Assembly: GCA_025454405.1 (NCBI GenBank)
Contig: JALOON010000001.1
Span: 143,371 to 207,370, forward strand
Reading direction: 5' to 3'
Length of the DNA stretch: 64,000 bases
Source: Oscillatoriaceae cyanobacterium Prado104
Lineage (GTDB): Bacteria > Cyanobacteriota > Cyanobacteriia > Cyanobacteriales > Microcoleaceae
Made by a program: the position numbers and the translations under genes. This document shows, piece after piece, positions 44,135 to 53,554 of this stretch (its first letter is position 1; each line of letters opens with the position of its first letter). A model generated the notes under the pieces. The model was given only the letters and a program-made list of their open reading frames with translations, searched no databases and had not been told where the DNA came from.

Positions 44135-45580
44135 ATGTCCGATCTCATTTTATTTTGGCACCGCCGCGACTTGCGAATTTGTGACAACATCGGACTGGCT
44201 GCGGCGCGCCAGCAAAGCCCGAAAGTAGTCGGTATTTTTTGTCTCGATCGCGCTATTCTCGATCGCGATGACGTAGCGCCAGCCAGAGTTAAATATATGA
44301 TAGGTTGCTTGCGCAATCTCCAGCAACGTTACAGGGAAGCAGGCAGTCAATTGCTGGTAATTCAAGATGAACCGAGTCGCGGCATCCCAAAATTAGCAAC
44401 GGCTATAAATGCTAAAGCAATATTTTGGAATTGGGACGTTGAACCCTACGCAAAACAGCGCGATCGAGCCGTATTAACTGCCCTCCAACAAGCCGGAATT
44501 CGAGTCGAAAACTTTTGGGATCAACTGCTGCATTCCCCCGACGAACTGCGCAGCGGTACGGGGCAACCATACACAGTTTACACCCCTTTTTGGAAAAATT
44601 GGATCGCCAAACCTAAAGCCGAACCAGTAGAAACATTGGCGATAACCAGTCTCAAACAATTGACCGGATTGACAGCAGAAGAACAAGACAATGCGAATCG
44701 ATCGGGCGCAATGCAACTGCTGCCGACAGCAAAAAATTTGGGGTTTATTTGGGACAATCCATTAGTTATCGAACCCGGAGAAGATGCAGCGCGACAAAAG
44801 TTGACACAATTCTGCGATCGGGCAATTTACGAATACCAAGAACAGCGCAATTTTCCAGCAGCAAATGGCACATCTCAACTCAGCGCTGCGCTTAAATTTG
44901 GCGCGATCGGCATCCGCACTGTTTGGCAAGCAACTCAAACATTAATGGAGAATTGCCACAGCGAAGAAATGCAGGCAAATATCCGCACTTGGCAACAAGA
45001 ATTAGCATGGCGGGAATTTTACCAACACGCCATGTATAACTTCCCCAAACTAGCAGATGGTCCCTATCGCGAACCATTCAAAAACTTTCCTTGGGATGAT
45101 AGCGAACAACTCTTTCAAGCGTGGTGCGAAGGGCAAACCGGCTATCCAATTGTTGATGCAGCAATGCGACAGGTAAATCAAATAGGTTGGATGCACAATC
45201 GCTGCCGGATGATAGTCGCCAGTTTCCTCACCAAAGACTTAATTATTAACTGGCAGCGGGGCGAAAAATACTTCATGCAAAAATTGATAGATGGCGACCT
45301 TTCTGCTAACAATGGCGGCTGGCAGTGGAGCGCATCGAGCGGCATGGACCCGAAACCTTTGCGCATATTTAATCCCGCCAGCCAAGCTCAAAAATTCGAC
45401 CCAGAAGGCGAATATATTCGGCATTGGGTGCCTGAATTGCGCGGAGTAGATACGAAACTGTTATTAACAGGAAATATTACACCTTTAGTGCGGAAAACTC
45501 TCGGTTATCCCGAACCAATTGTAGACCACAACCTGCAGCAGCGAAAATTTAAGGAGCTTTACAACGAGCAAAAAACATAG
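44135..45580 (+). CDS. phrA: Deoxyribodipyrimidine photolyase
   Basis: Light-driven repair of cyclobutane pyrimidine dimers. 481 residues. N-terminal antenna domain starting [21 protein letters not shown]-terminal FAD domain with [69 protein letters not shown] and [20 protein letters not shown]. The sequence resembles class I enzymes of cyanobacteria that use 8-HDF as antenna. The ATG follows an AAAATCT tract by 3-7 bases and lacks an SD. The C-terminal [15 protein letters not shown] is slightly long. It stands alone. Confidence 0.95.
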   Translation: MSDLILFWHRRDLRICDNIGLAAARQQSPKVVGIFCLDRAILDRDDVAPARVKYMIGCLRNLQQRYREAGSQLLVIQDEPSRGIPKLATAINAKAIFWNWDVEPYAKQRDRAVLTALQQAGIRVENFWDQLLHSPDELRSGTGQPYTVYTPFWKNWIAKPKAEPVETLAITSLKQLTGLTAEEQDNANRSGAMQLLPTAKNLGFIWDNPLVIEPGEDAARQKLTQFCDRAIYEYQEQRNFPAANGTSQLSAALKFGAIGIRTVWQATQTLMENCHSEEMQANIRTWQQELAWREFYQHAMYNFPKLADGPYREPFKNFPWDDSEQLFQAWCEGQTGYPIVDAAMRQVNQIGWMHNRCRMIVASFLTKDLIINWQRGEKYFMQKLIDGDLSANNGGWQWSASSGMDPKPLRIFNPASQAQKFDPEGEYIRHWVPELRGVDTKLLLTGNITPLVRKTLGYPEPIVDHNLQQRKFKELYNEQKT

Positions 45581-45698
45581 CCACAGGAAGAAGAAAGCTG
45601 TGTATATTTTAATAGGATTGGTGCATTACTGTTCGCTAATTAACCCTATGTTCGTAAAAAAGGTTCTCAAAAAAAGACTTTACAAAGGGCTGAAATCG

Positions 45699-47027
45699 CT
45701 ATAGATTACAGCTTACAGCTCTCGATGCGAGAGAAAGCTCACCTGCGAGAGAAGAAGAACCAACCCAACCCCCAAACCCCCGAAGGTATACCGGGAGGTG
45801 TCCCCGTGGTGCTTGCTTTAGATTAAACGTCAGGTCATCGTACTTCAACCACTCTTTCCTCCCCTTTCTCCTCTTTCGCCAACCGACACGATCGCCCAGC
45901 TTGCATTCAGTGTCATAATCAATTTTACCGCCTACTTCCAACCAGATTTTTTTCTGGACGCTAAAGCCAAAGTGACCCTGACTGTATTTTACCCACAATT
46001 GGTCGATCGTCCGCAAATCATCGCAAGGAAAATTCACGATCGATTCCCTATTAAAATAGCCTTCATTCTCCCGTCTCGCAGCTTTTAACATCACCTTGAA
46101 TGTTTCCTCATCCGCCTCTTTCCACTTCCCGGCCGCCAATAAATCCCGCAGGCGAGTATAGTCAACTCCCCGCGCCGATTTAAGCTGTACCGAAACATCG
46201 GCAACCGTGGGCGGAATCGATTCCCGCAGATAACTCAACCAATCTTGCATCGACTGCGGCCGCTTTTCCGGTTCGGATGCCATCCCTTTTTCTATTGCTA
46301 AACTCACCCAATCTTTCACCCCAAAATTTTTCGCAGGTGGCAACACTTCATTTCTAAAATGCCGATTGAGAGAAGCTGTGGGCACTTTTCCCGTTACTGC
46401 ATAATATAAAGATGCAGCTAAAGCATAAATATCAACCGTTGGTTGACCGCTACCTTCGATATGCTGTTCCCAAGGAGCAAAAGCAGGGTTGTGAGGATGT
46501 TTGCTACTAATAATAGTTGGCATTAATTCACTTGCAAGACCAAAATCAATTAATACCGCTTGCCCGTTGGGACGCAACATAATATTACCCGGATGGGCAT
46601 CTCGATGGACAATTCCTGCTTGGTGAACATCCATTAATGCTTCTCCAATTTGGCGGATAATTGCCACTGCTTCCGCATCCGGGAATCGCCCTCGCTGCTG
46701 TACTGCAGCAAATAAACTTTGCCCGACTACTAAATCCATTACCAAACAGTGAAGGCCTTTTTCCTCAAACAAATCGCTAATGCGGACAATTCCAGGATGC
46801 GCGTTTTGGCAAAATTTTGCTAAGATTTGCCCTTCGCGGATAAATCTACGGACAAAGTTGGGATATTCCGGGTCATTTTGCAAACTCACATTCGGTGTTT
46901 TGAGGACAACTTGATAGTTAAGTTGCAAGTGTGTGGCCTTGTAAGTCATGCCAAATCCCCCCATTCCCAGGATGTCGTCGATGCGGTAGGGGCGAGTTTT
47001 GAGGATTTGTCCGGGCGTCCACAGCAT
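45699..47027 (-). CDS. Serine/threonine protein kinase fused to a GUN4 domain
   Basis: 442 residues. Hanks-type kinase at 15-270: glycine loop GMGGFGMTYKA (21-31), VVLKTPN lysine (K43), catalytic HRDAHPGNIML (about 140), DFGLA and the APWEQH activation-segment end. There is no transmembrane helix. A GUN4 domain follows (about 290-420: YTRLRDLLAAGKWKEADEET, IDQLWVKYSQGHFGFSVQKK, CKLGDRVGWRKRRKGRKEW). GUN4 domains bind porphyrins and stimulate Mg-chelatase; in kinase fusions the domain may sense tetrapyrroles. HRDA replaces the usual HRDI/V/L and HPGN the usual K-P-E/N, a pattern seen in some cyanobacterial kinases. Confidence 0.9.
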   Translation of the reverse strand: MLWTPGQILKTRPYRIDDILGMGGFGMTYKATHLQLNYQVVLKTPNVSLQNDPEYPNFVRRFIREGQILAKFCQNAHPGIVRISDLFEEKGLHCLVMDLVVGQSLFAAVQQRGRFPDAEAVAIIRQIGEALMDVHQAGIVHRDAHPGNIMLRPNGQAVLIDFGLASELMPTIISSKHPHNPAFAPWEQHIEGSGQPTVDIYALAASLYYAVTGKVPTASLNRHFRNEVLPPAKNFGVKDWVSLAIEKGMASEPEKRPQSMQDWLSYLRESIPPTVADVSVQLKSARGVDYTRLRDLLAAGKWKEADEETFKVMLKAARRENEGYFNRESIVNFPCDDLRTIDQLWVKYSQGHFGFSVQKKIWLEVGGKIDYDTECKLGDRVGWRKRRKGRKEWLKYDDLTFNLKQAPRGHLPVYLRGFGGWVGSSSLAGELSLASRAVSCNL

Positions 47028-47369
47028 GGCAGGTTGGTTAAATTCTCTCTAAGTGCTAATTATGATAAACTGTCTCGCCTTTAAAAAGCAATGAAGAGGA
47101 AGCATTCTCAGGATCTATACCAATTTTTTATGAGGCTGCATAGAATCCGATCCCCCCTAGCCCCCCTTAAGAAGGGGGGGACCGGAAGCACTCTTAAAGT
47201 CCCCCTTCTTAAGGGGGATTTAGGGGGATCGAGATCTGTGAAACTTCACATTAATTGGTATTGCGCACTCCGATAAAGAAATCCGGTTTTTAGAAAATCT
47301 CTCGGTGACAATGCGTATTATCGTAAAAACCAGGTTTCTGCACTAAAGTCCTTACTACAAACATTAAAT
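47028..47369. other. Intergenic region with a GATCCCCCC element
   Basis: 342 bases. 47148-47236 is a well-preserved copy of the GATCCCCCCTAGCCCCCC inverted repeat. Behind it, two AAATCCGGTTTTTAG / AAACCAGGTTTCTGC motifs (47280 and 47325) belong to another small repeat also seen at 5176 and 56514. No gene. Confidence 0.65.
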
Positions 47370-47786
47370 TCAAGCAGTTTGTTTGACAGGATGCAGCGGA
47401 AAGAAAACAGCGGGCGACACGCAGAAAAAATCAGCAAGTTTTTGGATGTGTTCCGCCGTAAGCTGGCGCTTTTCATGGAGACTATCGGAGATAATAGACT
47501 CGGTTTTGAAAATAGGAACGAGGTCTTTTTGCCGGAGTTCAAATTCTTCGATCGAAGCCTTTAAAAGTTCTACTCCATAAATATCGGGTATGGGTTCTAA
47601 AGTTTGTTCGTACTCATAAACAAGCATTCCCAATAAGTTGAGGTAATCGCGTTCGTCGGGAGTCAGTTCGCCTTTGTCCAATAGAGAGTCGATCGCTCCT
47701 TGAGTTGCGATTAATTCATTCTCCACAGTTATGGGTCGCGGTGGAAATAATTTAAGCAATTCAATATAAGCATTAGAGTTATTCAT
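47370..47786 (-). CDS. HigA-like (COG5499) antitoxin/transcriptional regulator, orphan
   Basis: 138 residues following the COG5499 pattern: YIELLKLFPPRPITVENELI, LLDKGELTPDERDYLNLLGM, LVYEYEQTLEPIPDIYGVEL and an Xre-type HTH at about 80-130 (LRQKDLVPIFKTESIISDSL, KRQLTAEHIQKLADFFCVSP). Such proteins normally pair with a HigB/RelE toxin encoded just upstream. Here nothing fits in the 80-base spacer to the next gene or in the repeat region after it, so the antitoxin is alone. The HTH is somewhat degenerate (KTESIISDSLHEKR in place of the IAESTISEILAGKR-type helix). Confidence 0.75.
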   Translation of the reverse strand: MNNSNAYIELLKLFPPRPITVENELIATQGAIDSLLDKGELTPDERDYLNLLGMLVYEYEQTLEPIPDIYGVELLKASIEEFELRQKDLVPIFKTESIISDSLHEKRQLTAEHIQKLADFFCVSPAVFFPLHPVKQTA

Positions 47787-47887
47787 GAGATTATTCGCTC
47801 TTAATAGAACACAATATTATCATATATACTCTCTGTTGCGACAAATCGCAGTACAATCGATCGGTATTGCATATAAGGAATTTCCCC

Positions 47888-48172
47888 ATGTCAGAACAAT
47901 TTTCTACAGAAATTAGCGATCGCATCTGCACTCACATGAACGACGACCACGCTGATGCTGTCGCGCTTTACGCTCGAGTATTTGGCAGCCAACCGGATGC
48001 AGAATCAGCTCAAATGCTGGCCATTGATGCGAACGGCATGGATTTAACCGCTCAAATCAAGGGCGAAACTTTACCTGTGCGAGTTAAATTCGATCGACCT
48101 TTGAAAGATGCTGAAGATGCTCACCACACTCTGATTGAGATGGTAAAACAAGCCAGAAAAGTTGCTAAATAG
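47888..48172 (+). CDS. DUF2470 domain protein
   Basis: 94 residues from the ATG at 47888, with AAGGA 9 bases upstream; an in-frame ATG at 47867 would add seven residues. The motif HMNDDHADAVALYARVFG is diagnostic of DUF2470, a domain related to the C-terminal part of HugZ-like heme oxygenases and pyridoxamine-oxidase-like proteins. It also has LAIDANGMDLTAQI and VKFDRPLKDAEDAHHTLIEM. Stand-alone versions like this are common in cyanobacteria and might bind heme or regulate tetrapyrrole metabolism, which is not shown. Confidence 0.85.
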   Translation: MSEQFSTEISDRICTHMNDDHADAVALYARVFGSQPDAESAQMLAIDANGMDLTAQIKGETLPVRVKFDRPLKDAEDAHHTLIEMVKQARKVAK

Positions 48173-48203
48173 CCAACTGTCTCCTATTCTGTTATAATTT
48201 AAA

Positions 48204-48257
48204 GGTTCGTAGTGGGGACTTGAGTCCTTAAAATGACTGAAGTCCTTACTACGAACA
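48204..48257. repeat. GTAGTGGGGACTTGAGTCC inverted repeat
   Basis: GTTCGTAGTGGGGACTTGAG and GACTGAAGTCCTTACTACGA arms round a short centre, ending GAAC. A complete copy of the family placed 47 bases before ycf46. Confidence 0.85.
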
Positions 48258-48303
48258 GTATTTTTAAGAAAATTTAAACCGGGCATCTAAAATATCAAAT
48301 AAA

Positions 48304-49944
48304 ATGACAGAAAATTCCTCTCAACCCAAAGCTGGCGATACCGTCAAAAAAACTAAAAATAATGCCTTCGAGGCACTGGTAAAACAGATAGATTTGATGA
48401 TCCGCGCCCGCTATCCGCTGTTGTACGTTGTCGGCGCGGAAGAGGAACCGATAGAAACAGTAATTGACCACGTAGCGCTGCAAGTCACTCCCGCCCGCCG
48501 GGTATTGTATTGGGATATCGTGCGCGGCTGGGAAGACAACGGTTCTGGAAAAGGTTCGGTAATGGCGGCGCTCGATCGCATCGGCAAAACTGCTGTTGAA
48601 GAATATACTGTATTCGTATTGCGGGATTTGCACCCGATTTTGAAATATCCCTACACAGAAAGAAATGCGCCGGTCGTCCGGGAATTGCGCAATTTAACGC
48701 GGGAATTGAAGCGCAGCAAAAAAACCATAATTCTCACTTCTCACGCGCTGGAATTGCCGGAAGAATTGCGCGAAGAAATTACAGTAATTGATTTCCCTTT
48801 GCCCAACATTCAAGAAATCAATCATTTAATTTCCCACGTCGTGGAAAAACCGGAACAGTTGCAAGTGGGCGGTTTGGCCAAGGAACAGTTGGTGAAAGCT
48901 TGTCAGGGTTTGAGCCGCGCCAGAATCCGGCGGGTTTTAGCGAAAGCTTTGGCGGCCAAACAGCAAATTAATGACTCAGATATTGAGGGAGTTTTGGAAG
49001 AGAAACAGCAAGCAATTCGCCAAACCGGAATTTTGGAGTTTTTTAACTCCAGAGAATCCCTCAAAAATGTGGGCGGATTGGAAAATTTAAAGCAGTGGGT
49101 TAAGATGCGGCAAGATGCGTTTACTGACGAAGCGCGCCGCTACGGCATACCGAATCCTAAGGGAGTTTTGTTAGTAGGAATTCAGGGAACGGGAAAATCC
49201 TTATCGGCGAAAACTATTGCTTGCGAATGGCGTTTGCCACTGCTGCGTTTGGATACTGGGAGATTGTTTGGTGGTGTCGTCGGGGAAAGCGAAAGCCGCG
49301 TGCGGCAAATGATTCAATTAGCAGAAGCCATCGCTCCTTGCGTGTTGTGGATTGATGAAATAGATAAAGCTTTCGGTAACATTATCAGCGGTGGCGACGG
49401 CGATTCGGGAACTTCGCGCCGGGTATTTGGCAGTTTGATTACTTGGATGCAGGAAAAAACCAGTCCGGTGTTTATTGTCGCCACTGCAAATAACGTGCGG
49501 ATTTTGCCGGCTGAGTTGTTGAGAAAAGGGCGATTTGACGAAATTTTCTTTTTGAATTTGCCCTCAGAATCGGAACGGCAAGATATTTTTAAAGTGCATT
49601 TGCAGCGGTTGCGGCCGACTAGATTGCGCGAGTTCGATTTGGCAGCTTTGGCGAAGTGCGCGGAGAATTTTAGCGGTGCGGAAATCGAGCAAGTTGTGAT
49701 TGATGGATTGTACCGTGCCTTCGGCACTTTTGTTAGCGGACAGCGGCGGGATTTGACAACGGAAGATATTTTGAGGTCGATCGAAGATACAGTACCATTA
49801 GCTGCGATCGCGCGATCGCAAATTGAAGATTTGAAGCGCTGGGCGGCGGAAGCCGGAGCTCGCACGGCTTCTAGCGATACTCAATTAATTGATGAATTGA
49901 AACGCTACAGCCGGCGGCGGGGAATAGATTCGATCGACAATTAA
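48304..49944 (+). CDS. ycf46: AAA-family ATPase Ycf46
   Basis: 546 residues. The N-terminal region (LVKQIDLMIRARYPLLYVVG, YWDIVRGWEDNG) is typical of Ycf46. The AAA+ module has Walker A GIQGTGKSLSAK (292-303), Walker B CVLWIDEIDKAF (about 345-356), sensor-1 FIVATANN and the arginine-finger/second-region RKGRFDEIFFLNLPS, followed by a helical lid (LAALAKCAENFSGAEIEQVV). Ycf46 is encoded in red-lineage plastids and all cyanobacteria. Reports link it to inorganic-carbon or photosynthesis regulation; its substrate is unknown. Length and motifs are complete. Confidence 0.93.
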   Translation: MTENSSQPKAGDTVKKTKNNAFEALVKQIDLMIRARYPLLYVVGAEEEPIETVIDHVALQVTPARRVLYWDIVRGWEDNGSGKGSVMAALDRIGKTAVEEYTVFVLRDLHPILKYPYTERNAPVVRELRNLTRELKRSKKTIILTSHALELPEELREEITVIDFPLPNIQEINHLISHVVEKPEQLQVGGLAKEQLVKACQGLSRARIRRVLAKALAAKQQINDSDIEGVLEEKQQAIRQTGILEFFNSRESLKNVGGLENLKQWVKMRQDAFTDEARRYGIPNPKGVLLVGIQGTGKSLSAKTIACEWRLPLLRLDTGRLFGGVVGESESRVRQMIQLAEAIAPCVLWIDEIDKAFGNIISGGDGDSGTSRRVFGSLITWMQEKTSPVFIVATANNVRILPAELLRKGRFDEIFFLNLPSESERQDIFKVHLQRLRPTRLREFDLAALAKCAENFSGAEIEQVVIDGLYRAFGTFVSGQRRDLTTEDILRSIEDTVPLAAIARSQIEDLKRWAAEAGARTASSDTQLIDELKRYSRRRGIDSIDN

Positions 49945-50210
49945 TTAAGTGGAAGGAAGAAGGAAGTGCGGCAACGCATGTTGTAGCGGATGTAGCGGAT
50001 GAGTTGTTGGCGAGTGCACGGTTTAGCGGACGATTGTGAATGTTAGTCACCAGAAGGAAAAAGGTTTGCAGGATAATGGTTGAAAAATAACAGATCTGGC
50101 AGCTCGCTCAACCAAAGCGTTTCCACCGTCTGGCTTGATGAGCCGCCTTTTTGCTGTCTCCCAACACAAGCATACTTGTAAATTATCGACCGGAGAAGAT
50201 ATTATTCCCC

Positions 50211-50930
50211 TTATTCTGGCAAAGAAATCGGCTGAATGTATTGAGAATTAGCGCGCACGTAACAGCCTTGCCTCGTCAGCATCCAAGGTTGACCGTTCTC
50301 CATTAAAATCGCATTTGTTCCCCTAAGTTCAGCAGCAATTGTATCTCGATCGATCTTATAAACTTGTTTGATTGCTCCATTTGGTTTCTGGCGGCAATTG
50401 AGTTCTCCATCTCGCGACGTAACCCGCCAATAAGGCCAAGTTGACCATCCTGCTGTTTCGGTCAACCAAGTATTTGCATTGCTGGCCGTGTAGTCGCCCT
50501 TACTGTTAGCGCGCGGTAAAGATTCGACTAAATTAACTTTAAATTTCTGACCCACAGAAGGACAATTTGCTCCTCCTTTCACTTTCCAAGTCACGTCGGC
50601 ACCCCATTGTCCGTTTCTACCCACTTGATGCCTGACAATATCGATATCTCCCGTACAAACTATTGTTTTGCCAGGACCGATCGCCCGATCTTCAAATGTT
50701 CCGGTATAGTAGTAAGAACCCGCCGCACCTTCAGCACGGGTTATATTAATATAACCCATAAACTGCCGATTGCCTACTTTAGTATGATAAAAACCTGCGG
50801 TATTCTTGCCATTTTCGGATAGGTTTAAGGAAGTTTTTCCCGTGTGATTGATATAAGTAGTAGCGCTGGCAGCAGCGCACCAAAATAAAGACAAAACTCC
50901 TGCTGACAACCAAATATAATGTTTGTTCAT
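50211..50930 (-). CDS. Secreted protein with SH3-like C-terminal region
   Basis: 239 residues from the ATG at 50930, with GAGGT as SD; a longer frame starts five codons upstream. A signal peptide is clear (HYIWLSAGVLSLFWCAAASA). The middle part (SENGKNTAGFYHTKVGNRQF, TGTFEDRAIGPGKTIVCTGD) is a beta-rich domain with two conserved-looking cysteines. The C-terminal part (SRDGELNCRQKPNGAIKQVY, WMLTRQGCYVRANSQYIQPI) looks like a bacterial SH3 domain. Probably extracellular or periplasmic; function unknown. Confidence 0.75.
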   Translation of the reverse strand: MNKHYIWLSAGVLSLFWCAAASATTYINHTGKTSLNLSENGKNTAGFYHTKVGNRQFMGYINITRAEGAAGSYYYTGTFEDRAIGPGKTIVCTGDIDIVRHQVGRNGQWGADVTWKVKGGANCPSVGQKFKVNLVESLPRANSKGDYTASNANTWLTETAGWSTWPYWRVTSRDGELNCRQKPNGAIKQVYKIDRDTIAAELRGTNAILMENGQPWMLTRQGCYVRANSQYIQPISLPE

Positions 50931-51570
50931 TGCAATACCTCGCACATCATTCTATTAATCACTGCACCAACATGGCGTCAATTCGCTATTAGTGTCAGGA
51001 TGCGCTTTCCGCATCTTAGCGCTAATATTACTTACGTATTATAAACTCAAAAAACAGGAAATTTTACTTAAGTTGTAAGTAGCAACTGATGGATTGCATT
51101 ACAAAAACTTGGCTGTTGACTATTCCGGAGTGAGTCCCGATAAATAAGCGGTAAGGTGCGCGGTGCGAACCCCTACAGTAATACCCGCTTAATTCCTGTC
51201 TGTTTTATATATAGCTAGCAGTCAAAATACTTTACCAGTCGCTCGATCGAGTGTCACTCATTCTACCTATTACTGTATATTTATCAAATATTCAGGGTGA
51301 TGATCCTTCCCTTGAGGCTGATTGTTTTTAAGACTCGATTTAAATCCCCATCTTAACAGCAGACAATCGCTCTCAACTATCAACTGATGAGGTTCGCGAG
51401 CGGGGACGCTCGCACTCACAAATGTTTGCTTCACCCTACTTCAGGTCACTTCAACTCTCTTCAGTAGAGATCGCCCGCATTACCCACACTTCGGGCTTTA
51501 ACGTACAACTCATTGCAGGTGTCAACAGCCAGAAGCACAATATATTTATATACGTAAGTAAGGAGCTGCG
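50931..51570. other. Long spacer with scattered repeats
   Basis: 640 bases. No gene is convincing. It includes a GCGAGCGGGGACGCTCGCACT repeat at 51388-51417, a GTGCGCGGTGCGAACC repeat at about 51155 and a TTCAGGTCACTTCAACTCTC stretch. A small ORF with a clear SD starts at the right edge (51571). Confidence 0.5.
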
Positions 51571-51681
51571 ATGTCAGCGAATTTTACGGATATTCAAGTA
51601 GATTCACGGCGGTTTGTAAAGAAACGTAAAAGTTCCGGAAACGCAGTTTCTGTGGCAGAAATAAAGAGTTTCTGGGTTTGA
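51571..51681 (+). CDS. 36-residue ORF with a strong Shine-Dalgarno sequence
   Basis: TAAGGAGCTGCGATG gives an AAGGAG five bases before the ATG, one of the best ribosome-binding sites in the window. The product MSANFTDIQVDSRRFVKKRK and a tail ending VAEIKSFWV is basic in the middle and contains no transmembrane segment. It lies 98 bases before the next gene on the same strand. I do not recognise a family. It could be a small regulatory protein or a chance ORF. Confidence 0.35.
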   Translation: MSANFTDIQVDSRRFVKKRKSSGNAVSVAEIKSFWV

Positions 51682-51779
51682 AGGCTAAAATAGTCGGGTT
51701 TATGGGAGGTTGAAAAAACTTGACAAATGCGATTTAAAGTTTGAAGAAAAATCTATCATTTTTAGATGGAGAATAAATC

Positions 51780-52178
51780 ATGATAAACTCTCAATTAGCA
51801 GTTATCTTAGAGATGACGCAAACAATTAATCCTCAAATTGAGAGCGATCAAAAGTTTGAAATCAACTGGAAAAATTTTCGCCAATTGTCGGCTGGAATGC
51901 TAGTGAGAAAAGTTGCACGATTTTTGGGCGATCGAGCTTGGGAGCCGATCGATTCTGAAAACTGGATGCAGCGCAGCAACGATATTTTGCAGGTATTGAC
52001 GGGTCTTACAGGTTCAGGAGAAGAGGCAATTGCACTTCAAGCATTTACTAATCATCGAGTATTTCGACCTGCCTGCACGATTTTAATGTTAATTGGCGGG
52101 CTGCGCGATCGTTGCAGGTTCAGAGAAATTATCGCCAGATTCAAACACGCACCAATACTCGATCGACCGCTTGACTGA
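51780..52178 (+). CDS. Hypothetical protein next to a LuxR-type regulator
   Basis: 132 residues, ATG with GGAG ten bases upstream. The sequence (QKFEINWKNFRQLSAGMLVR, KVARFLGDRAWEPIDSENWM, EAIALQAFTNHRVFRPACTI) looks like a folded, mostly helical soluble protein; I recognise no family. No transmembrane segment or metal motif is seen. Followed after 102 bases by a small LuxR-type HTH gene on the same strand, so they may form an operon. Confidence 0.6.
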   Translation: MINSQLAVILEMTQTINPQIESDQKFEINWKNFRQLSAGMLVRKVARFLGDRAWEPIDSENWMQRSNDILQVLTGLTGSGEEAIALQAFTNHRVFRPACTILMLIGGLRDRCRFREIIARFKHAPILDRPLD

Positions 52179-52280
52179 GACCTAGAGTTAGATGGGAAAT
52201 TTCCCGATCGGAAATCATAAAAAATCGGGAATTGTGACATTAATTGATGAAGTTTGAAGCTACCAATAAATTGCCAAATT

Positions 52281-52508
52281 ATGCAAAGTACAAGTTACAA
52301 ACCGGAATTCAGCCTAAGTCCGCGCGAAAAAGCGATCGCACAATTAGTAGCCCAAGGTTTGCCAAATAAATGCATTGCCAAACATTTAAATATCAGTCAC
52401 TGGACGGTGGCTACTTACGTGCGTCGAATTTTTATCAAACTCGGTGTTTGCTCTAGAACAGCGATGGTTGCTTTTTTGATGAAAGAAAATTTGCTTTGGG
52501 ATCGATAA
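52281..52508 (+). CDS. Small LuxR/GerE-type HTH protein
   Basis: 75 residues from the ATG at 52281; an in-frame TTG at 52254 would add nine. It is only a GerE-type DNA-binding domain: FSLSPREKAIAQLVAQGLPN, KCIAKHLNISHWTVATYVRR, IFIKLGVCSRTAMVAFLM. There is no receiver or sensor domain. Such single-domain LuxR proteins are common in cyanobacteria; the partner or signal is unknown. Two Cys residues could give redox sensitivity, which is speculation. Confidence 0.85.
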   Translation: MQSTSYKPEFSLSPREKAIAQLVAQGLPNKCIAKHLNISHWTVATYVRRIFIKLGVCSRTAMVAFLMKENLLWDR

Positions 52509-52510
52509 CA

Positions 52511-52640
52511 AGTACAGTGCGAGCGTCCCTGCTCGCACGGGTAATGAGAGAGTGCATTGCGAGCGAAAACGATCGCGCAGTTTAACAAGTACAGTGTGCG
52601 ATCGTCCCCGCTCGCGCGGATAATAATTTTGCTCGCAGGG
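52511..52640. repeat. Copies of the GCGAGC...GCTCGC repeat
   Basis: Variants AGTGCGAGCGTCCCTGCTCG (52514) and GTGCGATCGTCCCCGCTCGC (52596), plus a partial unit in between. They lie between two convergent genes. Confidence 0.75.
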
Positions 52641-52655
52641 GGAGCAAAAAATCAA

Positions 52656-53552
52656 CTATGCCATACTCAAAGAACGAGAAGAACTTCTCAGAAAATCCAA
52701 CAATTCTCGATTAACAGTTTGCGGAACTTCCTGCTGAATCCAGTGACCGCAATTCGGGATTAATTTCAACTTAAACGGTGCCGCAATTAATCTATCTAAA
52801 CCTTCCACCAATTTGCGACTCAAAAACGCATCTTCTTCTCCCCAAAGTACCAAAGTCGGTACTGTAACTGGTTCCTGTTTTTGCCCCCAAGCTAAAAGTC
52901 GATCGGGATGAAATATTTGCCGGTAATAATTCATCACCGCCGCTAACACTCCCGGCTTTGACAAAGCGGCTTGATAAATCTGAGTTTCCTCGGCACTAAA
53001 AGCCCCTTTGCGAATTGCTTGTCCCTGCAACACATTTTTCACGAAATCTTGCAAATTTTGCTGGATCAACCATTCAGGAATTCCCGGAACCTGAAAAGCC
53101 AAAAAGTGCCAACTGCGGCGTAACTGATCGAAATTGCTCGCCATTTCTTGTACGAATCGCTGCGGGTGAGGGGCGTTTAAAATTGCCAAACGGTTGAGTT
53201 TTTCGGGGAATTGTTGAGCTAAATGCCACGCGATCGCGCCTCCCCAATCGTGACCTACAATGTGAGCTTTAGCATAGCCCAGGCGATCTATTAATCCGCG
53301 AATATCCGTACTTAGCGTATCTAAATCGTAACCGCTTGCCGGCTTGTCCGAATCGTTGTAGCCGCGCAAATCCGGCACTACAACTTTAAAATGGCGCGCT
53401 AAAGCCGGGATTTGATACCGCCAAGCATACCAAAATTCGGGGAAGCCGTGCAGGAGCAAAACAAGTTCGCCCTCGCCTCGAGCAACGCAGTGCAAGCGGA
53501 TATTGTTTGTTTCGACAAAGATATGTTGCTGTTCGGGTTCCAAAGATTTCAT
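52656..53552 (-). CDS. Alpha/beta hydrolase, epoxide-hydrolase-like
   Basis: 298 residues from the ATG at 53552; the upstream frame is only repeat-derived LLPSSFF. Motifs: oxyanion-hole LLLHGFPEFWYAW (HGxP), nucleophile VGHDWGGAIAWHLA (Asp in DWGG, as in epoxide hydrolases and haloalkane dehalogenases), cap region LRRSWHFLAFQVPGIPEWLI, acid Asp in LWGEEDAFLSRKL and base His in NCGHWIQQEVP. Epoxide hydrolase is the best guess; dehalogenase is possible. Leader is a CTTCCTT heptamer tract ending a few bases before the ATG. Confidence 0.88.
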   Translation of the reverse strand: MKSLEPEQQHIFVETNNIRLHCVARGEGELVLLLHGFPEFWYAWRYQIPALARHFKVVVPDLRGYNDSDKPASGYDLDTLSTDIRGLIDRLGYAKAHIVGHDWGGAIAWHLAQQFPEKLNRLAILNAPHPQRFVQEMASNFDQLRRSWHFLAFQVPGIPEWLIQQNLQDFVKNVLQGQAIRKGAFSAEETQIYQAALSKPGVLAAVMNYYRQIFHPDRLLAWGQKQEPVTVPTLVLWGEEDAFLSRKLVEGLDRLIAAPFKLKLIPNCGHWIQQEVPQTVNRELLDFLRSSSRSLSMA

Positions 53553-53554
53553 AG

